A stretch of DNA of 64,000 nucleotides from DASVTR01 sp033855775 (GTDB lineage Bacteria > Acidobacteriota > Blastocatellia > Pyrinomonadales > Pyrinomonadaceae), in NCBI GenBank assembly GCA_033855775.1, contig JAWVFT010000116.1, positions 3,294 through 67,293 on the forward strand. Reading direction: 5' to 3'. How positions within the stretch are numbered: the stretch's first letter is position 1; each line of letters starts with the position of its first letter. The translations under genes and the position numbers were made by a program. The notes under the pieces were generated by a model. That model did not search any database. It saw only the letters and a program-made list of their open reading frames with translations, and had not been told where the DNA came from. Positions 37,243 to 45,531 of this stretch are shown piece after piece.

Positions 37243-37277
37243 CTTACGCTTCTGTTCGCTCCAGACGGTGTTAGAAG

Positions 37278-37856
37278 CTAATTGCGCGCCGCCTGTTGCC
37301 TGATATGATTTCTTAATTTCAAACGCGCCTTGTGCAGTTGCGACTTCGATGTTCCTTCCGCAACCCCAAGCATCTTCGCAATCTCTTCGTGCTCGTAGCC
37401 CTCAACGTCGTGCAGGATGAAGACCGTGCGATAGCCGGGCGGCAATTGCTGCACGGCCCTTTCCAAAGCGATGCGGTCAACGATGGGCATCTTGTCCGGG
37501 TTCTCTGTTCCCTTCACTATCTGGTCCGGCGTTTCGTCGTCTCCCGAAGTCAACTCCGACTTCGTGCTACGCTTGCGAAAGTACATCAGGACTTGGTTGA
37601 CCGTCATCCGGTGCAGCCAAGTGGTGAAGGCCGAGTCGCCGCGAAAGCTTCCGATTTTATTGAACAGTTGAATAAAGACATCCTGCGTGAGGTCTTCGGC
37701 TTGAACCGGGTCATTGAGCATTCGCAGGCAGAGCGCGTAGACGCGGCGAAAGTGGCGACGATAGAGTTCCTCGAAGGCAGCCGTATCGCCTGCGGCGGAC
37801 TTCTGCGCCAACACCACGTCCGTCTCTTTCGGTCTTTCAATCTCTGCGACGCTCAT
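37278..37856 (-). CDS. ECF sigma factor, RpoE type
   Basis: 192 residues from ATG 37856 (weak AGAAG upstream; a TTG ten codons earlier is an alternative). Region 2: [41 protein letters not shown], with [20 protein letters not shown] as region 2.4; region 4: [45 protein letters not shown]. Full-length RpoE-like factor, expected to be kept inactive by the downstream zf-HC2 protein. Its upstream region has two unusual hairpins with G5/C5 loops. Confidence 0.92.
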   Translation of the reverse strand: MSVAEIERPKETDVVLAQKSAAGDTAAFEELYRRHFRRVYALCLRMLNDPVQAEDLTQDVFIQLFNKIGSFRGDSAFTTWLHRMTVNQVLMYFRKRSTKSELTSGDDETPDQIVKGTENPDKMPIVDRIALERAVQQLPPGYRTVFILHDVEGYEHEEIAKMLGVAEGTSKSQLHKARLKLRNHIRQQAARN

Positions 37857-37905
37857 CTTCTGCCTGTCAGTCTCCCGTGCCGGCAATCATAACATGGAAT
37901 CAATA

Positions 37906-38090
37906 ATAAATGGGCTGCTGGTCTTCCTCAAAAGCTTCCCCCAAAGCTTCAAAGGCGCGTTGACCAGCAGCCTATTTATACTGCTCTTCTGATAACCTGG
38001 AAGGCGTCGAACAATTCCGTTCCCCCGAAAGAATCGCTCACCGCTTTTCAAAAGTGAGAGAGAAGCCTCCCCCAAAGCTTTTCACTCACT
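37906..38090 (-). ncRNA. Candidate structured 5' leader with two related C5/G5-loop hairpins
   Basis: Upstream of the sigma gene an 18-nt inverted repeat (37906-37923 with 37962-37979, one G-U-type mismatch) encloses AAAGCTTCCCCCAAAGCTT (37931-37949). A second related core, GCCTCCCCCAAAGCTTTT (38065-38082), is enclosed by AGTGAG/CTCACT. Read on the minus strand both show a GGGGGA loop. This could be a leader RNA of the sigma gene or a stand-alone RNA; strand is uncertain. Confidence 0.35.
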
Positions 38091-38433
38091 GTTATCGAAA
38101 GAGCCTGACCCATATCCCCATGTTTTCAGTTACTCATTTACACGCATCCAACGTGAGCAAGGCCCGTGCCACTGCGCTTCATCACACAGGCAAATCAAAG
38201 CTCCAATATCTAAGCCAACAAAAACGCGCCCGCCTCTCTCTCAAGCTCTTCCGCCAGAGACTCGCCATCCATTCAGGCCAGCTTCCGCATTGCACATTTT
38301 TTATACTCTCGGAGTGTACTACTGAATCATAATCGTCCGCGCTCGCGCCCGCGTTCTTCCAATCCTCCGTGCTCTCGGCAATCTTCCGTGCGCTCGCTTG
38401 ACGACCTTGCGCCGCTCAATTATCATCCTTTTT

Positions 38434-38447
38434 CGAACGAACGTTCG
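38434..38447. promoter_or_regulatory. Candidate TetR-family (PaaR-like) operator
   Basis: The sequence CGAACGAACGTTCG fits the pseudopalindrome CNAACGNNCGTTNG that I remember for PaaR, the TetR-family aromatic-CoA regulator of Thermus. It lies about 110 nt before boxC, and a TetR gene is third in the operon, so it is a likely binding site for that regulator. Confidence 0.5.
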
Positions 38448-38555
38448 AACGGGCTTGAGCATCACAACAGGGCAAGCCTTTGAAGACAAGCGCAGAGCGC
38501 GAGGCCAAGGGCGTCTTCGCGGCTGCTTTTAAGAATTGAGGACAAGAGCGCTTTC

Positions 38556-40187
38556 ATGATTAATTTCGAGACTTCGCCGGAGCAATACAAACACTGGCGT
38601 TTACAAATCGACGGCCCCGTCGCCACGCTTTCGATGGATGTGCAGGAGGACGAGACGCTGGCCGAGGGCTACAAGCTCAAGCTCAACTCCTACGATTTGG
38701 GAGTTGACATCGAACTGGCCGACGCCGTTCAGCGGCTTCGTTTCGAGCACCCGGAGGTTCGCGTCGTCGCCGTCACCAGCCTCAAGCCGCGCATCTTCTG
38801 CGCCGGGGCCAACATCTACATGCTCGGCACATCTTCGCACTCCTTCAAAGTCAACTTCTGCAAGTTTACGAACGAGACGCGCTGCGCCATCGAAGACGCC
38901 TCGGCCAATTCGGGGCAACGCTACGTCGCGGCCTTGAACGGCACGGCCTCCGGCGGCGGCTACGAACTCGCCATCGCCTGCGACGAAATCTATCTGGTCG
39001 AAGACGGCAACTCGGCCATCTCGCTGCCGGAAATCCCCTTGCTCGGCGTGCTGCCCGGCACAGGCGGCCTGACGCGCCTCGTTGACAAGCGCAAGGTGCG
39101 GCGCGACCGCGCAGACGTTTTCTCGACTTTGGCCGAAGGCTTAAAGGGCAAGCGCGCGAAAGAGTGGGGATTGATTGACGACTATTTCCCGACCAGCAAA
39201 TTTCAGGAACAGGTCGCCGCGCGCCTGCGCCGTATAACGGAAGCGGACGGCGCGAAGAACGCCGCGCGCGGCATCAAGCTCAACCCGCTCGCGTTCGAAG
39301 CTAAGGCTGACGGGCGCGAATACAAGCACGTCAGTTTGAAACTGAATCGAGAGAAGCGCTACGCGGATTTGACCGTGCGCGGCCCGCAGGGCGACACGCC
39401 CGCCACCGTCGAAGAGATAGAAAAACTCGGCGACGCTTACTGGCCGCTGCAAGCCTTCCGGGAGTTGGACGACGCGCTCTTGCACTTGCGCATGAACGAA
39501 CTCGAAACGGGCTTGGTCTGCCTGCGCACGACGGGCAGCATAGAGCGTGTGCTGGCCGTTGATGAAATGCTGGCGGCGCATCAGGACAACTGGCTCGTCC
39601 GTGAAATCACGCTCTTCATGGCGCGCATCTTGCGGCGTCTGGATTTGACGGCCAAGAGTTTCTTCGCTTTGATTGAGCCGGGCAGTTGTTTCGCGGGCAG
39701 CCTCTTGGAACTCGCGCTCTCGGCTGACCGCACTTACATGCTCAAAGACCCTGCGGAGCCGGTTGAGATTGCGGCGAGCGTTTTGAATCGCGGCGCGCTT
39801 CCGATGAGCAACGGCTTAATCCGTCTGCAATCGCGTTTCCTTGCGGAGCCGGAGAAGGTGTCGGAAGTCTTCGAGCGCGCGGGAACGTTCGACACGGAGG
39901 CTGCGGAGGAGGCGGGCCTTGTGACGTTTGCGCCCGACGACCTTGATTGGGAAGACGAGATTCGCGTCGCCATCGAAGAGCGCACGTCGCTCTCGCCCGA
40001 CGCCCTGACGGGCATGGAAGCCTCGCTTCGTTTCGCGGGGCCGGAAACGCTCGACACCAAAATCTATGGCCGCCTGACCGCCTGGCAAAACTGGATTTTC
40101 CAACGCCCCAACGCCGTCGGCCCGCAAGGAGCCTTGACCAACTACGGCAAGCCGACGCAGGCGCAGTTCGATTACAAGAGAACTTAA
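38556..40187 (+). CDS. boxC: Benzoyl-CoA-dihydrodiol lyase
   Basis: 543 residues, close to known BoxC length (about 550), made of two crotonase-like halves. N-terminal half: YKHWRLQIDGPVATLSMDV, SLKPRIFCAGANIYMLG (oxyanion-hole segment), ALNGTASGGGYELAIACDE and LPEIPLLGVLPGTGGLTRL; the C-terminal half has a second crotonase fold with EPGSCFAGSLLELALSADR. In the aerobic box pathway BoxC opens the ring of 2,3-epoxy-2,3-dihydrobenzoyl-CoA, giving 3,4-didehydroadipyl-CoA semialdehyde and formate. Here it is followed by boxB, as in beta-proteobacteria, though BoxA and the aldehyde dehydrogenase are missing. Confidence 0.93.
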   Translation: MINFETSPEQYKHWRLQIDGPVATLSMDVQEDETLAEGYKLKLNSYDLGVDIELADAVQRLRFEHPEVRVVAVTSLKPRIFCAGANIYMLGTSSHSFKVNFCKFTNETRCAIEDASANSGQRYVAALNGTASGGGYELAIACDEIYLVEDGNSAISLPEIPLLGVLPGTGGLTRLVDKRKVRRDRADVFSTLAEGLKGKRAKEWGLIDDYFPTSKFQEQVAARLRRITEADGAKNAARGIKLNPLAFEAKADGREYKHVSLKLNREKRYADLTVRGPQGDTPATVEEIEKLGDAYWPLQAFRELDDALLHLRMNELETGLVCLRTTGSIERVLAVDEMLAAHQDNWLVREITLFMARILRRLDLTAKSFFALIEPGSCFAGSLLELALSADRTYMLKDPAEPVEIAASVLNRGALPMSNGLIRLQSRFLAEPEKVSEVFERAGTFDTEAAEEAGLVTFAPDDLDWEDEIRVAIEERTSLSPDALTGMEASLRFAGPETLDTKIYGRLTAWQNWIFQRPNAVGPQGALTNYGKPTQAQFDYKRT

Positions 40188-40190
40188 GAA

Positions 40191-40298
40191 CAGTGACAAG
40201 TGACGAGTGACAAGCAGCAAGCAAGAACAAGCATGGAGCCGCGAGCGTTAAGCAGTTGGCTTTAACTTGTCACTCGTCACTCGTCACTTGTTACTGCT
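40191..40298. repeat. Heptamer inverted array R4
   Basis: Left arm CAGTGACAAGTGACGAGTGA and following units from 40191, right arm CTTGTCACTCGTCACTCG from 40266 to 40296. Starts 4 nt after the boxC stop. Its centre shares the core GGCTTTAACTTGTCAC and GGAGCCG with array R6, showing that the two are copies of one element. The boxB start downstream keeps a proper ribosome site outside the array. Confidence 0.85.
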
Positions 40299-40321
40299 TT
40301 ATTGCAAACGGAGTGAGCACG

Positions 40322-41734
40322 ATGAGCATGAATTTATACGAACGCATCCCGAACAACGTTAATCTGTCGGAGGACAAGCGGCTCCAGCGCGCGTTGGAAA
40401 ACTGGCTGCCCAATTTTCTTGATTGGTGGCGCGAGATGGGGCCGAACGGTTTTCAGGAGAAAGATGTTTACCTGCGGACGGCCACCTCGGTCGAGCCGGA
40501 AGGATGGGCGCATTTCGATTACGTCAAGATGCCTGACTATCGTTGGGGCATCTTTCTGAAGCCCGCTGGCAAGGATGCGAAAGTCGGTTTCGGCGACAAC
40601 TACGGGATGCCGGTTTATCAGGAAGTGCCGGGCGAGTTTCGCAACGCGCTCAGGCGCATCATCGTCACGCAGGGCGACACGGAGCCTGCTTCGGTCGAAC
40701 AACAACGCGAACTCGGCAAGACCTGCCCGTCGCTCTACGACCTGCGCAATCTCTTTCAAGTGAACGTCGAAGAAGGCCGTCACCTGTGGGCGATGGTCTA
40801 CTTGCTGCAACGCTATTTCGGGCGCGACGGGCGCGACGAAGCGGACGAGTTGTTGCAACGACGCAGCGGCAACCCGGACAAGCCGCGCATCCTCGAAGCC
40901 TTCAATCAACCGTGCGACGACTGGCTCAACTTTTTCTGCTTCACGATGTTCACAGACCGCGACGGCAAGTATCAACTGGCCGCGCTCGCCGAAAGCGGCT
41001 TCGAGCCGCTGGCCCGCACTTGCCAGTTTATGCTGACCGAAGAAGCGCATCATCTCTTCGTCGGCGAAACGGGCGTGGGCCGCGTCGTCAAGCGCACGGC
41101 GCAGTTGATGAAGCAGAGCAACGACGGCGACGTGCGCGAACTCGGCGCCATCCCGCTCGACATCCTGCAACGCTACATTAACTTTTGGTTCAGCTATTCG
41201 CTGGACCTCTTCGGCGGCGAGATTAGCTCCAACTCGGCGGACTTCTTCGCCGCCGGCCTCAAGGGACGCTACAAAGAGCAAGACCAGTACGAAGATCACA
41301 TCGCCGCGAGCGGCTCTTTCAACTTAACGGTCGTCGAGGACGGCAAACTCGTGCCGCGAGAAGTTCCGCTGAGGAACGCGCTCAACGAAGTGTTGCGCGG
41401 CGAGTACGTCAAAGACTGCGAACGCGCCCTCACGCGCTGGAACAAGTTCATCGCGGACGAAGGCGTCACGGCGCGGCTCTCGCTGCCGAGCGCTCGCTTT
41501 CATCGTCACGTCGGAGAATTTTCTGGTCACTCCTTCGACACCGAAGGCCGCCTTATCACGGCGGAAGAGTTTGAGCGCAAGCGCGACGAATGGCTGCCGA
41601 CGATGGCCGACCGCGAATACGTTCGCAGCCTGATGCAGCCCGTCACAGAGCCGGGCAAGATAGCCAACTGGATTGCCCCGCCCGCCGCAGGCATCAAAGG
41701 CAAGCCGTTCGAGTTTGAATATGTGAGGCTTTAG
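40322..41734 (+). CDS. boxB: Benzoyl-CoA 2,3-epoxidase, oxygenase component
   Basis: 470 residues from ATG 40322 (GGAG about 9 nt upstream), the normal BoxB length; the frame is open back into the heptamer array. The di-iron site is seen as EEGRHLWAM and EEAHHLFVG (ExxH pairs) in a ferritin-like four-helix bundle, plus WLNFFCFTMFTDRDGKYQL. BoxB with its reductase BoxA adds one oxygen atom to benzoyl-CoA to give the 2,3-epoxide. No BoxA reductase is in the window, so electrons must come from another protein. The ligand could also be 2-aminobenzoyl-CoA given the gene neighbourhood. Confidence 0.95.
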   Translation: MSMNLYERIPNNVNLSEDKRLQRALENWLPNFLDWWREMGPNGFQEKDVYLRTATSVEPEGWAHFDYVKMPDYRWGIFLKPAGKDAKVGFGDNYGMPVYQEVPGEFRNALRRIIVTQGDTEPASVEQQRELGKTCPSLYDLRNLFQVNVEEGRHLWAMVYLLQRYFGRDGRDEADELLQRRSGNPDKPRILEAFNQPCDDWLNFFCFTMFTDRDGKYQLAALAESGFEPLARTCQFMLTEEAHHLFVGETGVGRVVKRTAQLMKQSNDGDVRELGAIPLDILQRYINFWFSYSLDLFGGEISSNSADFFAAGLKGRYKEQDQYEDHIAASGSFNLTVVEDGKLVPREVPLRNALNEVLRGEYVKDCERALTRWNKFIADEGVTARLSLPSARFHRHVGEFSGHSFDTEGRLITAEEFERKRDEWLPTMADREYVRSLMQPVTEPGKIANWIAPPAAGIKGKPFEFEYVRL

Positions 41735-41744
41735 TTAAAGCCGG

Positions 41745-42422
41745 ATGGTTATGGAAGATTTCACGCGCTACGACCAGAAGCTTGAGTTCATCCTGCGCAC
41801 CAGCGCGCGCATCTTCGCGTTGAAGGGTTATCACTCGACCTCCATGCGCGACATCTCGCGCGCCACGAAGGTGAGCCTCGCGGGGCTTTATTATTACTGC
41901 AAGTCGAAAGAAGAACTGCTCTTCCTGATTCAGGACAACTGCTTCGGGCATGTCCTCGAACGCCTTGAGCAACGATTGCGCGAAACGACGGACGCGATTG
42001 AGAAGCTGCGCCTCGTCATCGAAAATCATCTCTCGTTTTTCGCGGCCAACATGGCGGAGATGAAGGTGCTGTCGCACGAGGCGGACTCGCTCGCGGGCGA
42101 GATGCACGAGCGCGTCAGCGGCAAGAAGCAGCAGTACACGCGGCTCGTGCGACGCCTCCTGTCGGAGGCGCAGGGCCAGTTGGACGGCAACCGGCAGAAG
42201 CTCGATTTGACCGTGGCGACCTACGCCTTGTTCGGCATGATGAACTGGATTTACAACTGGTACGACCCGCGCGGCAAGCTCTCGGTCAACGAGTTGGTGG
42301 ATAACGTCGCGCGCCTCTTCCTCTCAGGTTTCCTCGCCGGAAACGGCGGCGGCGAGCTACAATTCACGCCGAAGACGACAAAGGCCGAACGCCTGAGCGT
42401 TTGGCGCGCGCCGCAGCAGTAA
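41745..42422 (+). CDS. TetR/AcrR-family regulator of the aromatic-CoA operon
   Basis: 225 residues. The HTH is at about 10-56 (ILRTSARIFALKGYHSTSMRDISRATKVSLAGLYYYCKSKEELL); the C-terminal ligand domain contains MNWIYNWYDPRGKLS, as in FadR/PaaR-like TetR proteins that sense acyl-CoA or aryl-CoA. It starts 10 nt after boxB, so it is made with the operon, and it probably represses the operon through the site at 38434 until an aromatic CoA ester binds. ATG 41745, or 41751. Confidence 0.9.
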   Translation: MVMEDFTRYDQKLEFILRTSARIFALKGYHSTSMRDISRATKVSLAGLYYYCKSKEELLFLIQDNCFGHVLERLEQRLRETTDAIEKLRLVIENHLSFFAANMAEMKVLSHEADSLAGEMHERVSGKKQQYTRLVRRLLSEAQGQLDGNRQKLDLTVATYALFGMMNWIYNWYDPRGKLSVNELVDNVARLFLSGFLAGNGGGELQFTPKTTKAERLSVWRAPQQ

Positions 42423-42460
42423 ATTCGGAACAGCAACTTTTTTAACGGAGCTTGATTGAG

Positions 42461-43303
42461 ATGGCAGAAGCGGAAGCAAAGGTTGAAGAGAGTTCGACCG
42501 CAGAGATGACAGGCAAGCTCGTGCAGTATGCGGCGACGGAGGGCGTCGCGCTGTTGACTTTGAACGACCCGCCCGCGAACACTTACAGCTACGAGATGAT
42601 GCAGGAGCTTGACCGCTCGATTCTCGCGGCGCGGATGGACGAGAGCGTCCAAGTCATCGTCATCAAGGGCAGCGGCGACAAGTTTTTCTGCGCGGGCGCC
42701 AACATCAAGATGCTGTCGGAAGTCACGCCGACTTTCAAGTACTACTTCTGCCTGCACGCCAACGAAACTTTGTCGCGGCTTGAGCAGACGCCGAAGCTCG
42801 TCATCGCTGCGATTGGCGGCCATTGCGTCGGCGGCGGCCTGGAGGTGGCGTTGGCGGCGGACGTTCGCGTAGCGCGCAGCGGCGCGGGCAAGATGGGCCT
42901 GCCGGAAGTGAGCCTCGGCGTCTTGCCGGGAACGGGCGGCACGCAGCGCCTTGCGCGCATCGTCGGCAAGTCGCGCGCTATCGAGTTGATGGCGACCGGC
43001 GAGTTGTTCGACTTCGAGCGCGGCTTGGAGTTGGGCCTCGTCAATCACATTTACGAAGCGGGCGACGGCGCGGAGTTTATGCGGCAGGTCATGGCTTACG
43101 CCCGAAAATTTACTTTGCCGGACAAGGCCGCGCAGGCGGTCGGGCGCATCAAGCGCAGCGTTCAATCCGGCGCGGAGATTCCCTTCGAGTACGGGCTGGC
43201 GCTCGAACGCGAGATGCAGCAGCAACTCTTCCAATCCGAAGACGCTAGAGAAGGCTTAGACGCCTACGTCCAAAAGCGCAAGGCGCAATTCAAAGGAAAG
43301 TAA
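42461..43303 (+). CDS. Enoyl-CoA hydratase/isomerase family protein
   Basis: 280 residues from ATG 42461 (GGAG 10 nt upstream). Crotonase fold: GDKFFCAGANIKML and GGHCVGGGLEVALAADVRVA form the oxyanion hole; LPEVSLGVLPGTGGTQRLARIVG holds the catalytic Glu of typical hydratases. Its N-terminal part YAATEGVALLTLNDPPANTYSYEMMQELD is typical of hydratases found in Box and 2-aminobenzoyl-CoA clusters. It probably hydrates an unsaturated ring-opened or cyclic acyl-CoA. First of three paralogues in this operon. Confidence 0.92.
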   Translation: MAEAEAKVEESSTAEMTGKLVQYAATEGVALLTLNDPPANTYSYEMMQELDRSILAARMDESVQVIVIKGSGDKFFCAGANIKMLSEVTPTFKYYFCLHANETLSRLEQTPKLVIAAIGGHCVGGGLEVALAADVRVARSGAGKMGLPEVSLGVLPGTGGTQRLARIVGKSRAIELMATGELFDFERGLELGLVNHIYEAGDGAEFMRQVMAYARKFTLPDKAAQAVGRIKRSVQSGAEIPFEYGLALEREMQQQLFQSEDAREGLDAYVQKRKAQFKGK

Positions 43304-43305
43304 GA

Positions 43306-43387
43306 CAGTGATAGGTGATAAGCAGTAAGAAAAAGCAAGACAGCTTTCTCTTACTGCTTATCACTTATCACCTATCACCTATCACTC
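43306..43387. repeat. Heptamer inverted array R5 (TGATAGG type)
   Basis: Left arm CAGTGATAGGTGATAAGCAG from 43306 and complementary right arm CTTATCACCTATCACC-type up to 43387, only 2 nt before the ATG at 43390. No ribosome site fits between array and start. Confidence 0.85.
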
Positions 43388-43389
43388 TT

Positions 43390-44187
43390 ATGTACGACAA
43401 TCTCAAAGTCACAACCGAAGCGGGCATCAGGACGATGACGCTTGACCGTCCTGAAAAGTTGAATGCTTTCGCGGGACACATGCGGCGCGATTTGGCCGAA
43501 GCCCTGGAGCAGGCGGCGAGCGCGCGTGACGTGCGCGTCGTCGTCATCACGGGCGCGGGGCGCGGCTTTTGCGCGGGCGCGGACGTGGCCTACATGGCAG
43601 AGTTGATGGAGCGGGACGACGCGGACGAGTTCGCGCGACTGCTCGGCGCGGGCCGCCGCGTCGTGACGGCGATACGAGAAATGTCGAAGCCTGTGATTGC
43701 CGCCGTCAACGGCGCGGCCTACGGCGCGGGCTTCAATCTGGCGCTCTGCTGCGACCTGCGCGTGGCCTCGGAGTCCGCCTCGTTCAGCCAGTCGTTCGTC
43801 AAAGTCGGGCTGCACCCGGATTGGGGCGGGACATATTTTTTGCCGCGCATGTTGCCGCCGAATCTGGCCTGCGAGATGTTTTTCCTGGGCGATGCGATTG
43901 ACGCAAGACGCGCGCTCGAACTCGGCCTCGTCAATCGTGTCTTCACTGATGCGGAACTGATGAGAGAGACGCGACAGATGGCCGAACGCCTGCGCGACGC
44001 GCCTTTGAGGTCAATCGCCGCGGCCAAGCACGCCGTCTACATGAGCGACAATGCCAGCCTTGAGCGCATGCTTCAATATGAGACGGAAGCGCAGCTACAA
44101 TGTTTCGAGTCGGACGAAGCGCGCGAGCGTGTCCGCGCATTTTTAGAGAAACGGCCTCCGCGCGTCACGACCGGCTCGCTCAGATAA
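43390..44187 (+). CDS. Enoyl-CoA hydratase/isomerase family protein (PaaG-like)
   Basis: 265 residues from ATG 43390; upstream in-frame codons belong to the heptamer array. Motifs: TLDRPEKLNAFAG, GAGRGFCAGADVAYM and NGAAYGAGFNLALCCDLRVA; the acidic residue normally found at the catalytic Glu site is replaced around QSFVKVGLHPDWGGTYFL (Asp instead), as in PaaG-type isomerases. It could shift the double bond after ring cleavage. No Shine-Dalgarno in front. Overlaps nothing and is followed by an SDR. Confidence 0.9.
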   Translation: MYDNLKVTTEAGIRTMTLDRPEKLNAFAGHMRRDLAEALEQAASARDVRVVVITGAGRGFCAGADVAYMAELMERDDADEFARLLGAGRRVVTAIREMSKPVIAAVNGAAYGAGFNLALCCDLRVASESASFSQSFVKVGLHPDWGGTYFLPRMLPPNLACEMFFLGDAIDARRALELGLVNRVFTDAELMRETRQMAERLRDAPLRSIAAAKHAVYMSDNASLERMLQYETEAQLQCFESDEARERVRAFLEKRPPRVTTGSLR

Positions 44188-44233
44188 AGAGCCGCGAACT
44201 TTATGCGAGATTGACGTTCTTCGTTTCAGCAAG

Positions 44234-45016
44234 TTGAAGCTCAAAGACAAAACAGCTTTCATCACGGGCGGCGGACGCGGCATCGGTCGCGCCGTCGCCT
44301 TCGCGTTCGCGCGTGAAGGGGCGCGCGTGGCGGTCGCTGCGCGCACAGTTCAACAGGTCGAGCAGGCGGCGGCGGAAATCAATGAGACGTTTGCGACAAA
44401 GGCCCTCGCGGTCGTCTGCGATGTCTCGGATGCGGAGAGCGTGCGGCGCGCTTTTGAAACTGTGGGCGAGCGATTCGGCGGCGGCGTTGAGATTCTCGTC
44501 AACAACGCTGGCATCGCCGAGAGCGCGCCGCTTGTTAAGACCAGCGACGAACTCTGGCAGCGTCACTTGGCCGTTAATCTGACCGGCACGTTTTTCTGCG
44601 CGCGAGCCGCGCTGCCCGCGATGATTGCGCGCGGTTGGGGACGCATCATCAACGTCGCTTCCATCGCAGGCAAAACCGGCGCGCCCTACATCGCGGCTTA
44701 CACGGCCTCGAAGCATGGCGTGTTGGGGCTGACGCGCTCGCTCGCGCTCGAAGTGGCTTTGAAGGGCATCACGGTCAACGCCATCTGTCCGGGCTACGTC
44801 GAAACAGAGATGGCGCGGCAGGCCATCAACAACATCTCCGGCAAGACGGGCAAGAGTGAGGCGGAAGCGCGCGACGTGCTCAATCGCATGAGCCCGCAGA
44901 ATCGTCTCGTCACGCCGGAGGAAGTGGCCGCGCTCGCCTTGCTGCTGGCCTCCGAAGAAGGGCGCGGCATCAACGGGCAAGCCATCAACGTTGACGGCGG
45001 CAGCGTGCTCTTTTGA
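44234..45016 (+). CDS. SDR-family dehydrogenase, probable 3-hydroxyacyl-CoA dehydrogenase
   Basis: 260 residues, probably starting at TTG 44234 since the family pattern KDKTAFITGGGRGIGRAVAFAF follows at once. NAD(P) site GGGRGIG, NNAG at NNAGIAESAP, catalytic Ser in NVASIAGKT and Tyr-x3-Lys in YTASKHG; C-terminal NVDGGSVLF. SDRs of this group act as 3-hydroxyacyl-CoA dehydrogenases in aryl-CoA degradation, which fits its position between hydratases. Substrate assigned by neighbourhood only. Confidence 0.9.
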   Translation: MKLKDKTAFITGGGRGIGRAVAFAFAREGARVAVAARTVQQVEQAAAEINETFATKALAVVCDVSDAESVRRAFETVGERFGGGVEILVNNAGIAESAPLVKTSDELWQRHLAVNLTGTFFCARAALPAMIARGWGRIINVASIAGKTGAPYIAAYTASKHGVLGLTRSLALEVALKGITVNAICPGYVETEMARQAINNISGKTGKSEAEARDVLNRMSPQNRLVTPEEVAALALLLASEEGRGINGQAINVDGGSVLF

Positions 45017-45129
45017 GTTTGAATGACGAATGAAGCTTAACGGATGAAAGCAGAGCTATGCCGCATCCGGCCCGAAGCGTGAAGCAGCGCGATAATCTAA
45101 CATCCGGCGCTTGAAATCCGACATCGTTT

Positions 45130-45531
45130 ATGGCCTTCAAATTCATCAACCCAGAATCGCTCGGCCCTGCGCGCGGCTATAGCAACGGCGTGCTCTCAAC
45201 TGAGGGCGGCGCGTTGCTCTTTGTCGCCGGACAGGTCGGCTGGAACGAGGAGCAACGCTTCGTCAGCGACGCTTTCGTCGAACAGTTTGACCGCGCGCTC
45301 GCCAACGTCATCACGGTCGTCGAAGCGGCTGGCGGCAAGCCTGAGCAGATAGCGCGCCTGACCATCTACGTCACGGACAAGTATTTGTATCTGGCATCAC
45401 TCGGCGAAATCGGCGAGCGTTACCGCGCGCGCATGAATCGCCACTTCCCCGCGATGTCGCTCGTCGAAGTCAAGTCGCTGCTCGAAGACAACGCGAAGGT
45501 GGAGATTGAAGCGATAGCGGTAATACAGTGA
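45130..45531 (+). CDS. RidA/YjgF-family protein, possible enamine/imine hydrolase
   Basis: 133 residues of the RidA (YjgF/YER057c/UK114) family: NPESLGPARGYSNGVLS near the start, LLFVAGQVGWNEEQ, FDRALANVITVVEAAGGKPEQIARLTIYVTD, RNHFPAMSLVEVKSLLE (here RMNRHFPAM). The Arg that holds the substrate carboxylate in RidA is seen at about 108. In kynurenine/aminobenzoate pathways RidA-type proteins act as 2-aminomuconate or enamine deaminases, so it may release the amino group of the dearomatised anthraniloyl-CoA. Its stop TGA starts the next heptamer array. Confidence 0.85.
   Translation: MAFKFINPESLGPARGYSNGVLSTEGGALLFVAGQVGWNEEQRFVSDAFVEQFDRALANVITVVEAAGGKPEQIARLTIYVTDKYLYLASLGEIGERYRARMNRHFPAMSLVEVKSLLEDNAKVEIEAIAVIQ

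Larger units (their letters stand above)
37857..38555. other. 700-nt non-coding region between the sigma gene and the Box operon
   Basis: Lower GC than its neighbours. It holds the twin hairpins near 37906-38090, a palindrome TATACTC-TCG-GAGTGTA at 38302-38318, and the operator-like site at 38434-38447. No supported coding region: the open frames have neither ribosome sites nor protein-like composition. Confidence 0.55.

Noticed and set aside
38054..38332. 92-codon plus-strand frame upstream of boxC
   Set aside because: No ribosome site, low-complexity His/Ser/Lys product, and it overlaps the hairpin region.
40256..40321. Longer N-terminus for BoxB
   Set aside because: Encoded by array R4; a good ribosome site precedes ATG 40322.
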